A DNA stretch of 34,992 nt from JBBDIP01 sp964602455 (GCA_964602455.1 CAZRRG010000013.1:1-34992); one strand, 5' to 3'. Shown: positions 8,394 to 16,898, counted from the first letter of the stretch. Notes: generated by a model not told the origin, from the letters alone. Numbers and translations: made by a program.

Positions 8394-9821
8394 ATGGCGC
8401 AACGTCGCAGAACGAAGATAGTCTGCACCGTCGGCCCCTCGTGTGAGAGCGAAGATGTGCTCTATCAGATGATCCTGGCCGGTATGGACGTGGCCAGGTT
8501 TAACTTTTCTCACGGGACACACGAAGAGCAGGGCAAGCGGATCGAGGCTGTCCGGCGCGCCGCCGCGAGGGCGGGTAAGCGGGTTGGCCTAATGCTTGAC
8601 ACTCGGGGCCCCGAGATCCGGATTGGCACCTTTGCGGAAGGCAGGGCGTACCTGGAGAGGGACAGCACCTTTGTCCTCACGACGAAGGAGCAGGTCGGCG
8701 ACTCCGGCATCGCCAACGTGAGCTATCCCGGCTTCCCCGGCATCGTAGCTCCCGGACAGACCATCCTGGTTGACGACGGCAACATCATCCTGACCGTGTT
8801 GGACGTCGCCGGCGATACGGTGACCACCAGGGTGCTGAACCCCGGGGTCGTCTCCAACCGCAAGAAAGTCTCAGTACCCGGCAGTGACCTTCCTATGCCT
8901 ATCCTCGATTCCCAGGACATATCCGACCTCCAGTTCGGCGCCAGCGTAGGGATAGACTTTGTGGCAGCTTCCTTCATCCGGTCAAGCGAGGATGTGGAGG
9001 AGGTCCGCCGCGTTCTGTCTCTGGCCGGGTCTCGCGCTCGCGTCATCGCCAAGATCGAGTGTGTACGCGGTGTCGACAACCTGGACGAGATAATCCAGGC
9101 GGCCGACGGGCTCATGGTCGCGCGAGGGGACCTTGGAGTCGAGTTCCCGCCCGAGGAGATCCCCATCCTTCAGAAGAGGATGATCGCCGGCTGCATGAGG
9201 GCCGGCAAGCCGGTGATCACCGCGACGCAGATGCTTGAGTCCATGGCCCTGCACCAGCGCCCCACCAGGGCAGAGGCATCCGACGTCGCCAACGCGATCT
9301 TCGATGGCACCGACGCGGTGATGCTGTCGGCCGAGACCGCGTCCGGCCAATATCCAGTCGCGGCAGTCGAGTTCATGTCGCGCATCGCCCGAAGGACCGA
9401 AGAGGCGCTGGACCGGAGGGCATTCCTACCTCACTTTCAGTTGGGCGGCAGGGTGTCCAGCGTGACCGAGGCCGTGAGCCGGTCCGTGATGGACGCAGCC
9501 GAGGATCTTTCTGCATCCGCTGTAGTGACTCCCACTGAAAGCGGATACACGGCCAGAATGGTTGCACGATTCCGTCCTGAAATGCCGATATACGCAGTGA
9601 CGCCTCACGACGAGACCGCAGGGTGGCTCACCCTGGTTTGGGGAGTGGAGAGTCTGGTGGTCCCGGCTCTTGGTCAGGGGGATGCTGACTTCTCGGGCAG
9701 CGTCCTTCGCGCGTTGCGTGAGAGGCAGCTGGTGGATCCGGGCGACGTGTGCGTCATCACAAGGGGGGTTCCGGCGGGAGTAAAGGGGACGACTAATGTC
9801 ATGGAAGTAAGGTCGGTTTGA
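8394..9821 (+). CDS. pyk: Pyruvate kinase
   Basis: Converts phosphoenolpyruvate and ADP to pyruvate and ATP. The 475-residue protein begins RRTKIVCTVGPS, has the active-site region IAKIECVRGVDNLDEII followed by MVARGDLGVE, and the ITATQMLESM motif. It stops after the normal allosteric C-domain and lacks the extra PEP-utiliser-like domain found at the C-terminus of the roughly 585-residue Bacillus type. The ATG is preceded by GGAGG seven bases upstream. The 69-base gap to pfkA contains no obvious terminator, and a second GGAGG-like run occurs in it (8353-8357), but no open frame of note follows that. Confidence 0.96.
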   Translation: MAQRRRTKIVCTVGPSCESEDVLYQMILAGMDVARFNFSHGTHEEQGKRIEAVRRAAARAGKRVGLMLDTRGPEIRIGTFAEGRAYLERDSTFVLTTKEQVGDSGIANVSYPGFPGIVAPGQTILVDDGNIILTVLDVAGDTVTTRVLNPGVVSNRKKVSVPGSDLPMPILDSQDISDLQFGASVGIDFVAASFIRSSEDVEEVRRVLSLAGSRARVIAKIECVRGVDNLDEIIQAADGLMVARGDLGVEFPPEEIPILQKRMIAGCMRAGKPVITATQMLESMALHQRPTRAEASDVANAIFDGTDAVMLSAETASGQYPVAAVEFMSRIARRTEEALDRRAFLPHFQLGGRVSSVTEAVSRSVMDAAEDLSASAVVTPTESGYTARMVARFRPEMPIYAVTPHDETAGWLTLVWGVESLVVPALGQGDADFSGSVLRALRERQLVDPGDVCVITRGVPAGVKGTTNVMEVRSV

Positions 9822-9884
9822 TTGCGAGGCAAGGCGCGTCCGGCCGAGCGATTACGGTTCGTTGAGCGTGAAAACAAGGTTCGT

Positions 9885-9914
9885 TTGACAGATTGACTTC
9901 TCTATAAACATAAT
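9885..9914 (+). promoter_or_regulatory. Probable sigma-A promoter of the oadB-like gene
   Basis: A perfect TTGACA (9885-9890) is followed by an 18-base spacer and CATAAT (9909-9914), five of six matches to the -10 consensus. TTGACT at 9893-9898 is a second possible -35. The element is 53 bases before the oadB-like GTG start, in an A/T-rich pocket of an otherwise G/C-rich interval, so the sodium-pump genes seem to be transcribed independently of pyk. Confidence 0.55.
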
Positions 9915-9967
9915 GTTGACTGGGTCCGAAGTTGAGTACTTGCCGGAGAAGCTAGGGGGACTTACAA

Positions 9968-11071
9968 GTGGATGCTCTATTCAGCGGGCTAACGGCTATG
10001 ACTTGGCGAGAAGCTGTGATGCTGGTGATCGGTGGAGTTCTCATCTACCTTGCTGTCAAGAAAGAATACGAGCCTGTCCTGCTTCTTCCCATCGGGTTTG
10101 GAGCCATTCTGTCCAACATTCCAGGGTCGTCCGCCATCGGCGAGCACGGTTTCCTTACCACGCTGTATGAGACAGGCATCGTCACCGAACTATTCCCGCT
10201 CCTGATCTTCATCGGGATCGGCGCCATGGTTGACTTCGGTCCCCTGTTCGAGCAGCCCTCGATGCTGTTCTTCGGGGCGGCCGCTCAGTTCGGTATCTTC
10301 TTCACCATGGCCATGGCGGTCGCCTCAGGGTTTGTCCTGAAAGACGCAGCTTCAATCGCGACAATCGGAACTGCCGACGGTCCGACAGCCATATACGTGG
10401 CGACACGATTTGCTCCTGATCTGCTTGCGCCGATCTCCGTTGCCGCATACTCTTACATGTCCCTTGTTCCGATAATCCAGCCTCCGGTAGTCAAACTCCT
10501 CACGACGAAGGAAGAGCGTCGCATCAAGATGGAGCCCACCGCTTCCAAGAAGATATCCAAGACGGTGCGAATCCTGTTCCCCATCATAATCACGATAGTT
10601 GCGGGCTTGGTCGCGCCCATCAGCCTTTCCCTCGTCGGAACGCTTATGTTTGGCAACCTGCTAAGGGAGTCCGGCGTAGTCGAACGTCTCGCAAAGACCG
10701 CGCAGAACGAGTTGGCCAACATAGTCACGCTGCTGTTGGGCATCACAATCGGATCTACGATGACCGCCGCGGAGTTCCTTACGCCAAGAACGCTGCTCAT
10801 CATCGGGATGGGCCTCATTGCCTTCGTGTTCGACACTGCGGGAGGCGTCGTGTTCGCCAAGATCCTGAACCTGTTCCTCAAGCGCAAGATTAACCCGATG
10901 ATAGGCGCGTGTGGTATCTCGGCGTTCCCCATGTCGGCAAGGGTCATCCATCGCATGGCCCAGCAGGAAGAGCCCGGCAACTTCATCCTCATGCAGGCAG
11001 TTAGTGCAAACGTCGCGGGTCAGATCGCGTCCATCATCGCCGGCGCCATGATACTGGCGCTGGTCAAGTAG
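9968..11071 (+). CDS. oadB: Sodium-translocating decarboxylase beta subunit (OadB/MmdB/GcdB family)
   Basis: A 367-residue polytopic membrane protein with about ten hydrophobic segments. It contains the family's IGTADGPTAI motif, whose aspartate corresponds to the essential residue for sodium passage in characterised beta subunits, plus the conserved LLFIGIGAMVDFGPL segment near the N-terminus and the C-terminal AFPMSARV and GQIASIIAGA stretches. In known complexes this subunit decarboxylates carboxybiotin and pumps sodium out. The GTG start is supported by GGGGG seven bases upstream. A tiny gamma-like gene follows, but no carboxyltransferase alpha subunit or biotin carrier is in the window, so the substrate (oxaloacetate, methylmalonyl-CoA or glutaconyl-CoA) cannot be named. 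The oadB symbol is used for the family only. Confidence 0.9.
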   Translation: MDALFSGLTAMTWREAVMLVIGGVLIYLAVKKEYEPVLLLPIGFGAILSNIPGSSAIGEHGFLTTLYETGIVTELFPLLIFIGIGAMVDFGPLFEQPSMLFFGAAAQFGIFFTMAMAVASGFVLKDAASIATIGTADGPTAIYVATRFAPDLLAPISVAAYSYMSLVPIIQPPVVKLLTTKEERRIKMEPTASKKISKTVRILFPIIITIVAGLVAPISLSLVGTLMFGNLLRESGVVERLAKTAQNELANIVTLLLGITIGSTMTAAEFLTPRTLLIIGMGLIAFVFDTAGGVVFAKILNLFLKRKINPMIGACGISAFPMSARVIHRMAQQEEPGNFILMQAVSANVAGQIASIIAGAMILALVK

Positions 11072-11083
11072 GGAGGGTGTCGG

Positions 11084-11248
11084 ATGAGCGAGGCAATGCG
11101 TCAAACTCTCACTATCACAGGCATCTCGATGGCAACCATATTCGGTGTGATGACGCTGCTCTACGGCGCCATTAGGCTGTTGACGATGGAGCGCCAGCCG
11201 AAGTCCGACAAAGCGTCAACCGGGGCGGGACCTGGAGTGAGCTTGTAG
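11084..11248 (+). CDS. Short OadG/gamma-like sodium decarboxylase subunit
   Basis: A 54-residue frame sits 12 bases after the oadB-like gene, with GGGAGGG six bases before its ATG. It has one hydrophobic segment (residues about 9-33, including ATIFGVMTLLYGAIRLL) followed by a short polar tail rich in lysine, proline and glycine. This layout, one membrane helix ending in LLxxIxLL and then a flexible soluble tail, is that of the gamma subunits that anchor the beta subunit to the rest of the pump. It is at the small end of that family and lacks the long proline/alanine linker and histidine-rich tail of the Klebsiella type. Position directly behind the beta subunit is the main support. Confidence 0.7.
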   Translation: MSEAMRQTLTITGISMATIFGVMTLLYGAIRLLTMERQPKSDKASTGAGPGVSL

Positions 11249-11275
11249 CGTATCTATCTCACGGGAGGTGCGCGT

Positions 11276-11668
11276 TTGTCCTGGAAGATGCGCCTGGGCG
11301 TGATCGGCTTCATCATCTTCACTCTCCTGCCGATCGTTGAGATCGCTCTCCTGGTTGAGATGGGAAGACGCGTCGGAACCTGGTGGACAGTGGCATTTGT
11401 GATTGGAACCGGTCTCTTGGGCGGCGCGTTACTCGGCATAGAAGGATATGGCGTGTTCCGGCGGATGAAGGAAGAGATCCAGGCATCCATGGTGCCCAAG
11501 GACTCGATCATCGACGGCGTGCTGGTCGTCGTGGGCTCGCTGCTCCTCATCTCGCCGGGAGTCCTCACTGACGTCACCGTCATCATCCTCTTGTTCCCGC
11601 CTACCAGGTTCTTTGTCCGGCTAGGCGTGAAACGCTGGATCAGCAAGTACATACTTCTGAACATCTAG
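11276..11668 (+). CDS. fxsA: FxsA family membrane protein
   Basis: A 130-residue integral membrane protein with the FxsA hallmarks: an N-terminal hydrophobic segment with LLPIVEIALLVEMG, a second segment around VIGTGLLGGALL, and the central DGVLVVVGSLLLISPGVLTD motif followed by a third hydrophobic stretch. FxsA was named in E. coli for suppressing phage T7 exclusion by the F plasmid when overproduced; its normal job is unknown. The TTG start has GGAGGTG five bases upstream. It lies 27 bases after the gamma-like gene and may be cotranscribed with the sodium-pump genes. The C-terminus is basic and probably cytoplasmic. Confidence 0.9.
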   Translation: MSWKMRLGVIGFIIFTLLPIVEIALLVEMGRRVGTWWTVAFVIGTGLLGGALLGIEGYGVFRRMKEEIQASMVPKDSIIDGVLVVVGSLLLISPGVLTDVTVIILLFPPTRFFVRLGVKRWISKYILLNI

Positions 11669-11789
11669 GTGCGGCGTATAAGTGCGCGTGGGAGGCGAGC
11701 ACTTGTACAGAAGCGCGACTGAAGGATTCTAAGCTCGTGGTGGACTTCCTGAACCGCAGGCTCTAGTCAGGAGCGATCGATATGTACTC

Positions 11790-11850
11790 GAGTGCCGTAT
11801 CTTGCGGTACTCCGCAGTCTCGAGTGCCGTACGATGCGGTGCTCGAGACT
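11790..11850 (+). repeat. Two tandem similar hairpins upstream of the DUF885 gene
   Basis: Two adjacent inverted repeats share the same core. Hairpin 1 (11790-11812) has a ten-pair stem with two G-T pairs and a three-base loop. Hairpin 2 (11816-11850) has a nine-pair perfect outer stem (AGTCTCGAG with CTCGAGACT) continued by weaker inner pairs. Both left arms contain GAGTGCCGTA and both right arms contain TGCGGT. No T-run follows either one, so they do not look like ordinary terminators. They lie in the 278-base gap between fxsA and the DUF885 gene and could be an operator pair, an RNA structure, or a small dispersed repeat. Confidence 0.6.
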
Positions 11851-11946
11851 TCGCTTGATCAGGTCCGGTCGAGCCAAACTGAAGGGATCACCTGGCAGCA
11901 TGTGGAACATCTTGGATAAAATGAAAGCCCGTGGAAGGGATGGTCG

Positions 11947-13695
11947 ATGGACGTGAGCAGCACGACCGAGAGATACGCCAAGACGGTTTGCGATGGGCGC
12001 ACGCAGGATCTGGCGTCTGGACCCGCGGATGAGGTTAGGCAGGCATACGCTGATTTTGACCGCGAGGCTGCAACTGAGGCATACCGGAGCATGTCAGGGC
12101 ACGGGTTCGAAGCGCATGCGGTGATCCCGTCCTTTCAGGCCAAGGAGCAGCAGAAGAGCATATTTGCCGAACTGGCGCGGAGGGCTGAGGGTCTTCCGAC
12201 TCCGGATCCTATGTACGAGATCCTGAAGGAGCACCTGGTGCAGTTTCTCTTGGGCCGTGTTTCGCTTGTGGATACTACTTACGCTCGCCCTGCTCGCTTC
12301 ATCGGAAGCCAGACCAGGATTGTTGACTACATATCGAGGCAGGACTCCAGGCCGGCGGAGGAGCGCCTGGACGTTCTGAACAAGCGGCTGGACCAGATGG
12401 ACGCGGTGTGGGCCGGGGTTAGGAGCGTCTGGGGCCAGGTCCCCCGCGAAGCCGTCGCCGACATAGGCCGTGCTTGCGAGGTTCTGGCCAAGGTGTCGTC
12501 AAACGTCCGGGCGAGGATCCCCCAGTACTATGCGTCCGCGAGCCAGAGCGCGATGGATTTGCTCGCCCGTAGGCTGGAGGATCTCGCAGAGAAGAGCATG
12601 CGGTGGAGGGCCGAAGCCGAGGCTGAGAGCCGGAACCCGGCGCACGACGACGGACAGGCGCATATCTCGCATGATACGGTCTCGACCGACACGGTCTCGC
12701 CTGGCCGTCCCGCGGATGAAGTCATAGGGGAGAGCGCCCGGCTGCGCTACAAGACCATACTCCGCGATGAACTGGGCGTGAGTCTGGATGAACTACTGGA
12801 CTGGCACGAAAGCGAAATAGCCGGTACTCGTGCCGAACTGTTGGAGGCAGCCCGGCAGACAGGGCTTCGCAAGGTGGAGGAACTGTCCGACGCCTTCGAG
12901 ATCCTGAACCAGCATGGCGGACCGTGCGACTCAATTGAAGAGATGTTTGCCCGGATGGAGCGGTACGTAGCCGACGCCCGGGCGGCTTGCCGGGACGGTT
13001 ACGTAGACCTGCCTCATGAGATGTGCTTGGTCATGCCGACTCCAGAGCAGACGCGGGACGACTTCCCGTGGGGCGGCTACGGCGCGGGCTGTTGGCGCAG
13101 GCGCCCGCTGGTCGGCGAGGTATTCCTCAACGAGACCAACTACAAGGCAGTCACGGATGGCTGGCTGAAGATGATGGCCATCCATGAGTGCTATCCCGGG
13201 CATCACGCCCAGTTCGTCAGGACCACGGTGGACTCTCTGCCCGAGACAGTGAAGATAGGCTCCAGGTACATTCCGCTTTTGGAGGGCACTGCCCACCGGT
13301 CGGAGCGCATGATGGAGTGGATCTTCGATGACCCGGTCTTCCCGCTGTTTGTCCGCCTGCGAAGGCACCACACCGCCGTGAGGATCAAAGCCGATCTGTA
13401 CCTTCATTACTTCGGAAGGCCCGTTGACGACGCGATGGAGCTCTACATGAAGGAACTGGGGTTTGACAGGGGCTCGGCCAGGGGGCAGGTGCGGTACCAG
13501 GAGAGGAATCCGGGTTACATGACCTGCTATTACTACGGGATGAAGAGACTTGCGGACCTGCAGTCTAGATCCGGCTTGGACGACAAGGCCTTCACGCAGG
13601 AGCTGTTCAACGTGGGACACCTCAGCCTGGATGGATTCGCGAAGTACCTGGCGCTAAGCGAGGCCGATAAGCAGCGGTTCCGCAGTTGGATTTGA
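11947..13695 (+). CDS. DUF885 family protein, probable metallopeptidase
   Basis: A 582-residue protein of the DUF885 family. The C-terminal half carries the signature HECYPGHH, beginning at histidine 413, which resembles a zinc-binding HExxH-type site, together with the flanking EGTAHRSERMMEW and YQERNPGYMTCYYYG blocks. Residues about 215-260 form a low-complexity Glu/Ala/Ser/Asp-rich insert. No signal peptide or membrane segment is evident, so it is probably cytoplasmic. By family resemblance it is a peptidase, but substrate and activity are not established. GGAAGGG lies about eight bases before the ATG, and a TAAAAT box at 11917-11922 may be the -10 of its promoter, with a poor -35. The PQQ-repeat lipoprotein follows 78 bases later. 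Confidence 0.85.
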   Translation: MDVSSTTERYAKTVCDGRTQDLASGPADEVRQAYADFDREAATEAYRSMSGHGFEAHAVIPSFQAKEQQKSIFAELARRAEGLPTPDPMYEILKEHLVQFLLGRVSLVDTTYARPARFIGSQTRIVDYISRQDSRPAEERLDVLNKRLDQMDAVWAGVRSVWGQVPREAVADIGRACEVLAKVSSNVRARIPQYYASASQSAMDLLARRLEDLAEKSMRWRAEAEAESRNPAHDDGQAHISHDTVSTDTVSPGRPADEVIGESARLRYKTILRDELGVSLDELLDWHESEIAGTRAELLEAARQTGLRKVEELSDAFEILNQHGGPCDSIEEMFARMERYVADARAACRDGYVDLPHEMCLVMPTPEQTRDDFPWGGYGAGCWRRRPLVGEVFLNETNYKAVTDGWLKMMAIHECYPGHHAQFVRTTVDSLPETVKIGSRYIPLLEGTAHRSERMMEWIFDDPVFPLFVRLRRHHTAVRIKADLYLHYFGRPVDDAMELYMKELGFDRGSARGQVRYQERNPGYMTCYYYGMKRLADLQSRSGLDDKAFTQELFNVGHLSLDGFAKYLALSEADKQRFRSWI

Positions 13696-13773
13696 GCCGC
13701 ATGAATCGGAGTTGGCCCTAGGGTGGAACTGTCGCGCACGCCTTACGTCCCTAAGGGATGGAGGTGTCACGCG

Positions 13774-15015
13774 ATGAACACGAGAGCTGCGCGCCGCTGT
13801 TTCTTGGTCTTGGTTCTCCTTTCGGCGCTGGTCTCTTCATGCTTTGGGAGTCCGGCTACAGAGGGTACTCCGGCAGGCGGGCCGCCGGCGGGTGGACCGC
13901 AGCCGCCCTCTGGGTCATCGTCCGACCCAGATCCGAGTACGCCCTCAACACCCGGCAGCCCCAGCACGCCTAGCACCCCAACAGCCCCCACCGGCCCCGG
14001 TGCTTCTCCCGGAAAAGGGGCCGGATCAGCGCTGAAGCCGGCGTTGAAGTGGAGACTGGACACCGGCGACTTCGTGTATTCGTCACCGGTCGTGGCCGAT
14101 GGGGTGGTCTACGTTGGCAGCCGGAGCGGAGTGTTCTACGCGATCGACGAGGAGACCGGAGAAGTGAAGTGGCAGATGGAGGCGGGCAGAGCCGTCAACT
14201 CCTCGCCAATGCTGCATGGCGGGGTAGTCTACTTCGGCAGCCATGACGGATACCTCTACGCGGTCAACCTGGATGGTTCTGTGAAGTGGCGCTTCGCGAC
14301 CGGCGGCCCGGTAGTCGCTACTCCTGCGGTGTCCGGCGGGAACCTGGTCTTCGGCAGCTCCGACGGCAACGTTTACGCAGTTGACGCCGCAACCGGCGAA
14401 GAAGTCTGGCGCTACCAGACAGAAGACATGGTCCAGTGTTCTCCGGCTGTCGCCGATGGGATCGTGTACATTGGCTCCTACGATAAGCGTATGTACGCCT
14501 TCGAGGCAGAAACCGGCCAGCTGAAGTGGACGTTCATGACCAAGGGCAGCATCTATTCAGGGCCGGCCGTCGCCGACGGCACCCTGTACTTCGGCGGCAT
14601 GGATGGGCTCATCTACGCAGTGGACTGCGCCACAGGGAAGGAGAAGTGGGACTACGAGACTGCAGGCCCCATTGTCTGGTCGTCGCCTCTGGTCCAGGAC
14701 GGCATCGTGTACGTCGGAGCATTTGATAGCAACCTCTACGCTCTTCGTGCTACGAACGGAGACCTCGTGTGGAGATACTGGACCGGCGAAAAGGCAATCT
14801 ACTCTTCGCCGACGCTGGTTGACGGCGTAGTCTACTTTGGCTGCAACGATGGGTATCTCTACGCTGTCAAAGCGAAGGACGGCAAGCTCGCCTGGAAGTA
14901 CAAAGTGGGGGGCTCGGTCTATCCGCGGCCTGCCGTATCAGGCGGGGTAGTCTACTTCGGCAGCCTGGATGGCTATGTCTACGCGGTCGAGCAGGTCAAT
15001 ACCCAGGATAAGTGA
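13774..15015 (+). CDS. PQQ-repeat beta-propeller lipoprotein
   Basis: A 413-residue exported protein. Residues 1-25 are a signal peptide with a basic start, hydrophobic core and a lipobox-like VSSC, so it is likely lipid-anchored on the outer face of the membrane. A Gly/Pro/Ser/Thr-rich linker (to about residue 85) leads to eight repeats of about 40 residues with the pattern W-x-tg-x-V-x-SSP-V-x-DG-x-VY-x-GS-x-DG-x-LYAVD. Eight repeats suggest an eight-bladed propeller similar to BamB or to quinoprotein dehydrogenase folds. The catalytic residues of a dehydrogenase are not evident, so a scaffold or binding role is more likely. The frame is open from 13723, but the GGAGGTG seven bases before 13774 and the signal peptide fix the start there. 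Confidence 0.88.
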   Translation: MNTRAARRCFLVLVLLSALVSSCFGSPATEGTPAGGPPAGGPQPPSGSSSDPDPSTPSTPGSPSTPSTPTAPTGPGASPGKGAGSALKPALKWRLDTGDFVYSSPVVADGVVYVGSRSGVFYAIDEETGEVKWQMEAGRAVNSSPMLHGGVVYFGSHDGYLYAVNLDGSVKWRFATGGPVVATPAVSGGNLVFGSSDGNVYAVDAATGEEVWRYQTEDMVQCSPAVADGIVYIGSYDKRMYAFEAETGQLKWTFMTKGSIYSGPAVADGTLYFGGMDGLIYAVDCATGKEKWDYETAGPIVWSSPLVQDGIVYVGAFDSNLYALRATNGDLVWRYWTGEKAIYSSPTLVDGVVYFGCNDGYLYAVKAKDGKLAWKYKVGGSVYPRPAVSGGVVYFGSLDGYVYAVEQVNTQDK

Positions 15016-15032
15016 TGAAGTGAAGCACCTAG

Positions 15033-15101
15033 GTGACGATCTGGACCAGGGGGTCTGGACTAGCGGACTCAGATGTGCGGTCTAGACCCCCTGGTCGTCA
15101 C
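15033..15101. terminator. Large hairpin, probable bidirectional terminator
   Basis: GTGACG (15033-15038) pairs with CGTCAC (15096-15101), and after a six-base bulge ACCAGGGGGTCT (15045-15056) pairs perfectly with AGACCCCCTGGT (15084-15095); four more pairs extend inward to a 19-base loop. It lies between the 3' ends of two convergent genes: the PQQ lipoprotein (plus) and the 51-residue gene (minus), whose stop codon is inside the right arm. No clear T-run follows, so the call rests on stem strength and position. Confidence 0.6.
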
Positions 15102-15253
15102 CGGGAGAAGAACTCCTCGCGAAGGATGGCGTACTTGTAGGCATCGAGCCAGATAGGTTCGCCTCCAGGTGTCCGGTGGAAGAAGCCGAACCCGCCACAC
15201 GTGATTCCCCCCTCTAGCATGGATGGCCAGTGGCGATGCTTTCTCGCCAGCAT
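15098..15253 (-). CDS. Small hypothetical protein, 51 residues
   Basis: A minus-strand frame from ATG at 15253 to TGA at 15098-15100. The product reads basic at the start (LARKHRHWPS) and then LEGGITCGGFGFFHRTPGG, EPIWLDAYKYAILREEFFSR, with one cysteine and many aromatic residues. The sequence looks protein-like rather than random: the codon choice is G/C-rich in third positions and a strong convergent terminator sits exactly at its stop. I do not recognise the family, and it could be the 3' remnant of a longer gene, because a TAA two codons upstream of the ATG closes the frame and the ribosome site is weak. Confidence 0.45.
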   Translation of the reverse strand: MLARKHRHWPSMLEGGITCGGFGFFHRTPGGEPIWLDAYKYAILREEFFSR

Positions 15254-15400
15254 ATCGCTTTACCCGCACCAAGTTGGGTATTATGGAGGAGGCCTTGGGG
15301 CCAACGTTGAATCTCGCCCATTTGTGGATCCTGGTCAGGACTGGGTCAGATCGGGATTGCGCTAGACTAAGGTTACGTCAGAAGCCGGGGAGCTCACAGT

Positions 15401-16798
15401 ATGGCAACCGACTCGAAAACACTCATAAACGAAGCAGAACCGTCGCAGAGCGAACTACGCCGCACCATCTTTGCCATGGTTTGGCCCGTATCACTTGAGA
15501 ACATCCTCCAGATGCTCATCGGCTTTGTGAACACGGCTCTGGTGGGAAGGCTCGGAGCGGCCACAATCCTGGCAGTCGGACTGTCGGGCCGCGTTAGCAT
15601 GTTCGTGTGGATCATCCTTAATATGGTTGGGACCGGAGCCACGGTGCTGATCGCTCAGGCCGTTGGAGCTAAGGACCAAGAGAGAGTCCGGCGCATCGCT
15701 CAGCAGGGCGTGCTTATTGCACTCATAATGATGGTCTTCATCTGCGCCTTCACCTATCTGTACGCCCCAAGCCTGCTTGGTGTCTTCAAAGCCACGCCCG
15801 AAGCCCTTCCTCTCGGTGTGACATATCTCCGTATCCTCGTGTTCAGTATGCCGTTCCAGGCTCTGTACATGGTCATGAGCGCAATCTTGAGGGGAATGGG
15901 CAATACACGGGTCCCCATGCAGATCGCATTCGTGATCAACGTAGTGAACGCCGGTCTCAGCTATGTACTGATCAACGGACTCTTTGGACTGCCCTCACTT
16001 GGCTTTCGAGGACCGGCGTTTGCCGCCATCGCCGGGCAGATGACCGGGATGATTATCGCAGCCTGGTACCTATATAGCCCGCGCTCGGGCGCAAGCATGA
16101 AGATCACGGACCGCGTCTCGCTAGATACGAAACTCATGCGCAGGCTGTTCCGGATCGGCGTGCCTTCCTCAGCCGAGATGTTCTTCTGGCAGCTGGCGGC
16201 GATCGTGCTCTTCCGGCTCATCAATGAGTTCGGAACTGTCGCCGGAGCTGCGTACCAGCTCGGCCTGCAAGCCGAGGGCATCTCCTATATGCCATCGGCC
16301 GGCTTCGGTATCGCGGCCACGGCCCTGGTAGGCCGCTCGCTTGGGGCTAAGAACCTGCCTCTGGCGGAGCGGTATATTAAGCAGATAGTAAGGTGGGGCG
16401 TGACCCTCAGCGCCGTCGCCACTGCCATTCTGGTGCTGGCCCCCAGGTTCCTGATGGGCATCCTCACGAACGACCAAGAGGTTATCGTCATGGGCGCGCA
16501 ATACCTCCTGATCATGGGATTCTCGCAGATACCGCAGCAGATCTCCATGACGGTCGGCGGCTCGCTGCGTGGCGCCGGAGATACCGTCACCGCTATGGTT
16601 GCAGCGGGAATTGGGATCTGGGGATGCCGCATACCGCTGGCCTTCCTGCTGAGCAAGAACACGGGCCTGGGCATTACGGGCGTATGGTGGGCCATAAACA
16701 TCGACCAGTGGGCCCGCGTCGTGATCGTCCTGTGGCGTTACTTCCAGGGGAAGTGGAAGGCGGCGATCCAGAACGGCGTGACCGGGACTGCCGACTAG
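15401..16798 (+). CDS. MATE family multidrug/sodium antiporter
   Basis: A 465-residue membrane protein with about twelve hydrophobic segments in two similar halves, as in the MATE (NorM/DinF) exporters, which expel cationic drugs or metabolites in exchange for sodium or protons. Landmarks are FAMVWPVSLENILQMLIGFVN in the first helix, LVGRLGAATILAVGLSGR, the loop ILRGMGNTRVPM in the first half and its counterpart SLRGAGDTVTAM in the second. GGGGAG is seven bases before the ATG. It is a single gene: upstream is the divergent 51-residue gene and downstream a 137-base gap. Substrate cannot be inferred. Confidence 0.93.
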   Translation: MATDSKTLINEAEPSQSELRRTIFAMVWPVSLENILQMLIGFVNTALVGRLGAATILAVGLSGRVSMFVWIILNMVGTGATVLIAQAVGAKDQERVRRIAQQGVLIALIMMVFICAFTYLYAPSLLGVFKATPEALPLGVTYLRILVFSMPFQALYMVMSAILRGMGNTRVPMQIAFVINVVNAGLSYVLINGLFGLPSLGFRGPAFAAIAGQMTGMIIAAWYLYSPRSGASMKITDRVSLDTKLMRRLFRIGVPSSAEMFFWQLAAIVLFRLINEFGTVAGAAYQLGLQAEGISYMPSAGFGIAATALVGRSLGAKNLPLAERYIKQIVRWGVTLSAVATAILVLAPRFLMGILTNDQEVIVMGAQYLLIMGFSQIPQQISMTVGGSLRGAGDTVTAMVAAGIGIWGCRIPLAFLLSKNTGLGITGVWWAINIDQWARVVIVLWRYFQGKWKAAIQNGVTGTAD

Positions 16799-16898
16799 AC
16801 CCGCGCAAGCTGACAGTAGACCATGCATAGACGTTGACTTGACGTTTCTTGTCGTCCAGTGTGCAGGATTTTTCGTATTGCTCGACCAATTAGACTAT

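Noticed and set aside
11680..11704. AAGTGC/GCACTT hairpin after fxsA as terminator
   Set aside because: Only six pairs, long loop and no T-tract; not better than chance.
12931..13620. Minus-strand frame opposite the DUF885 gene
   Set aside because: It is a shadow of the DUF885 coding sequence, including its HECYPGHH site.
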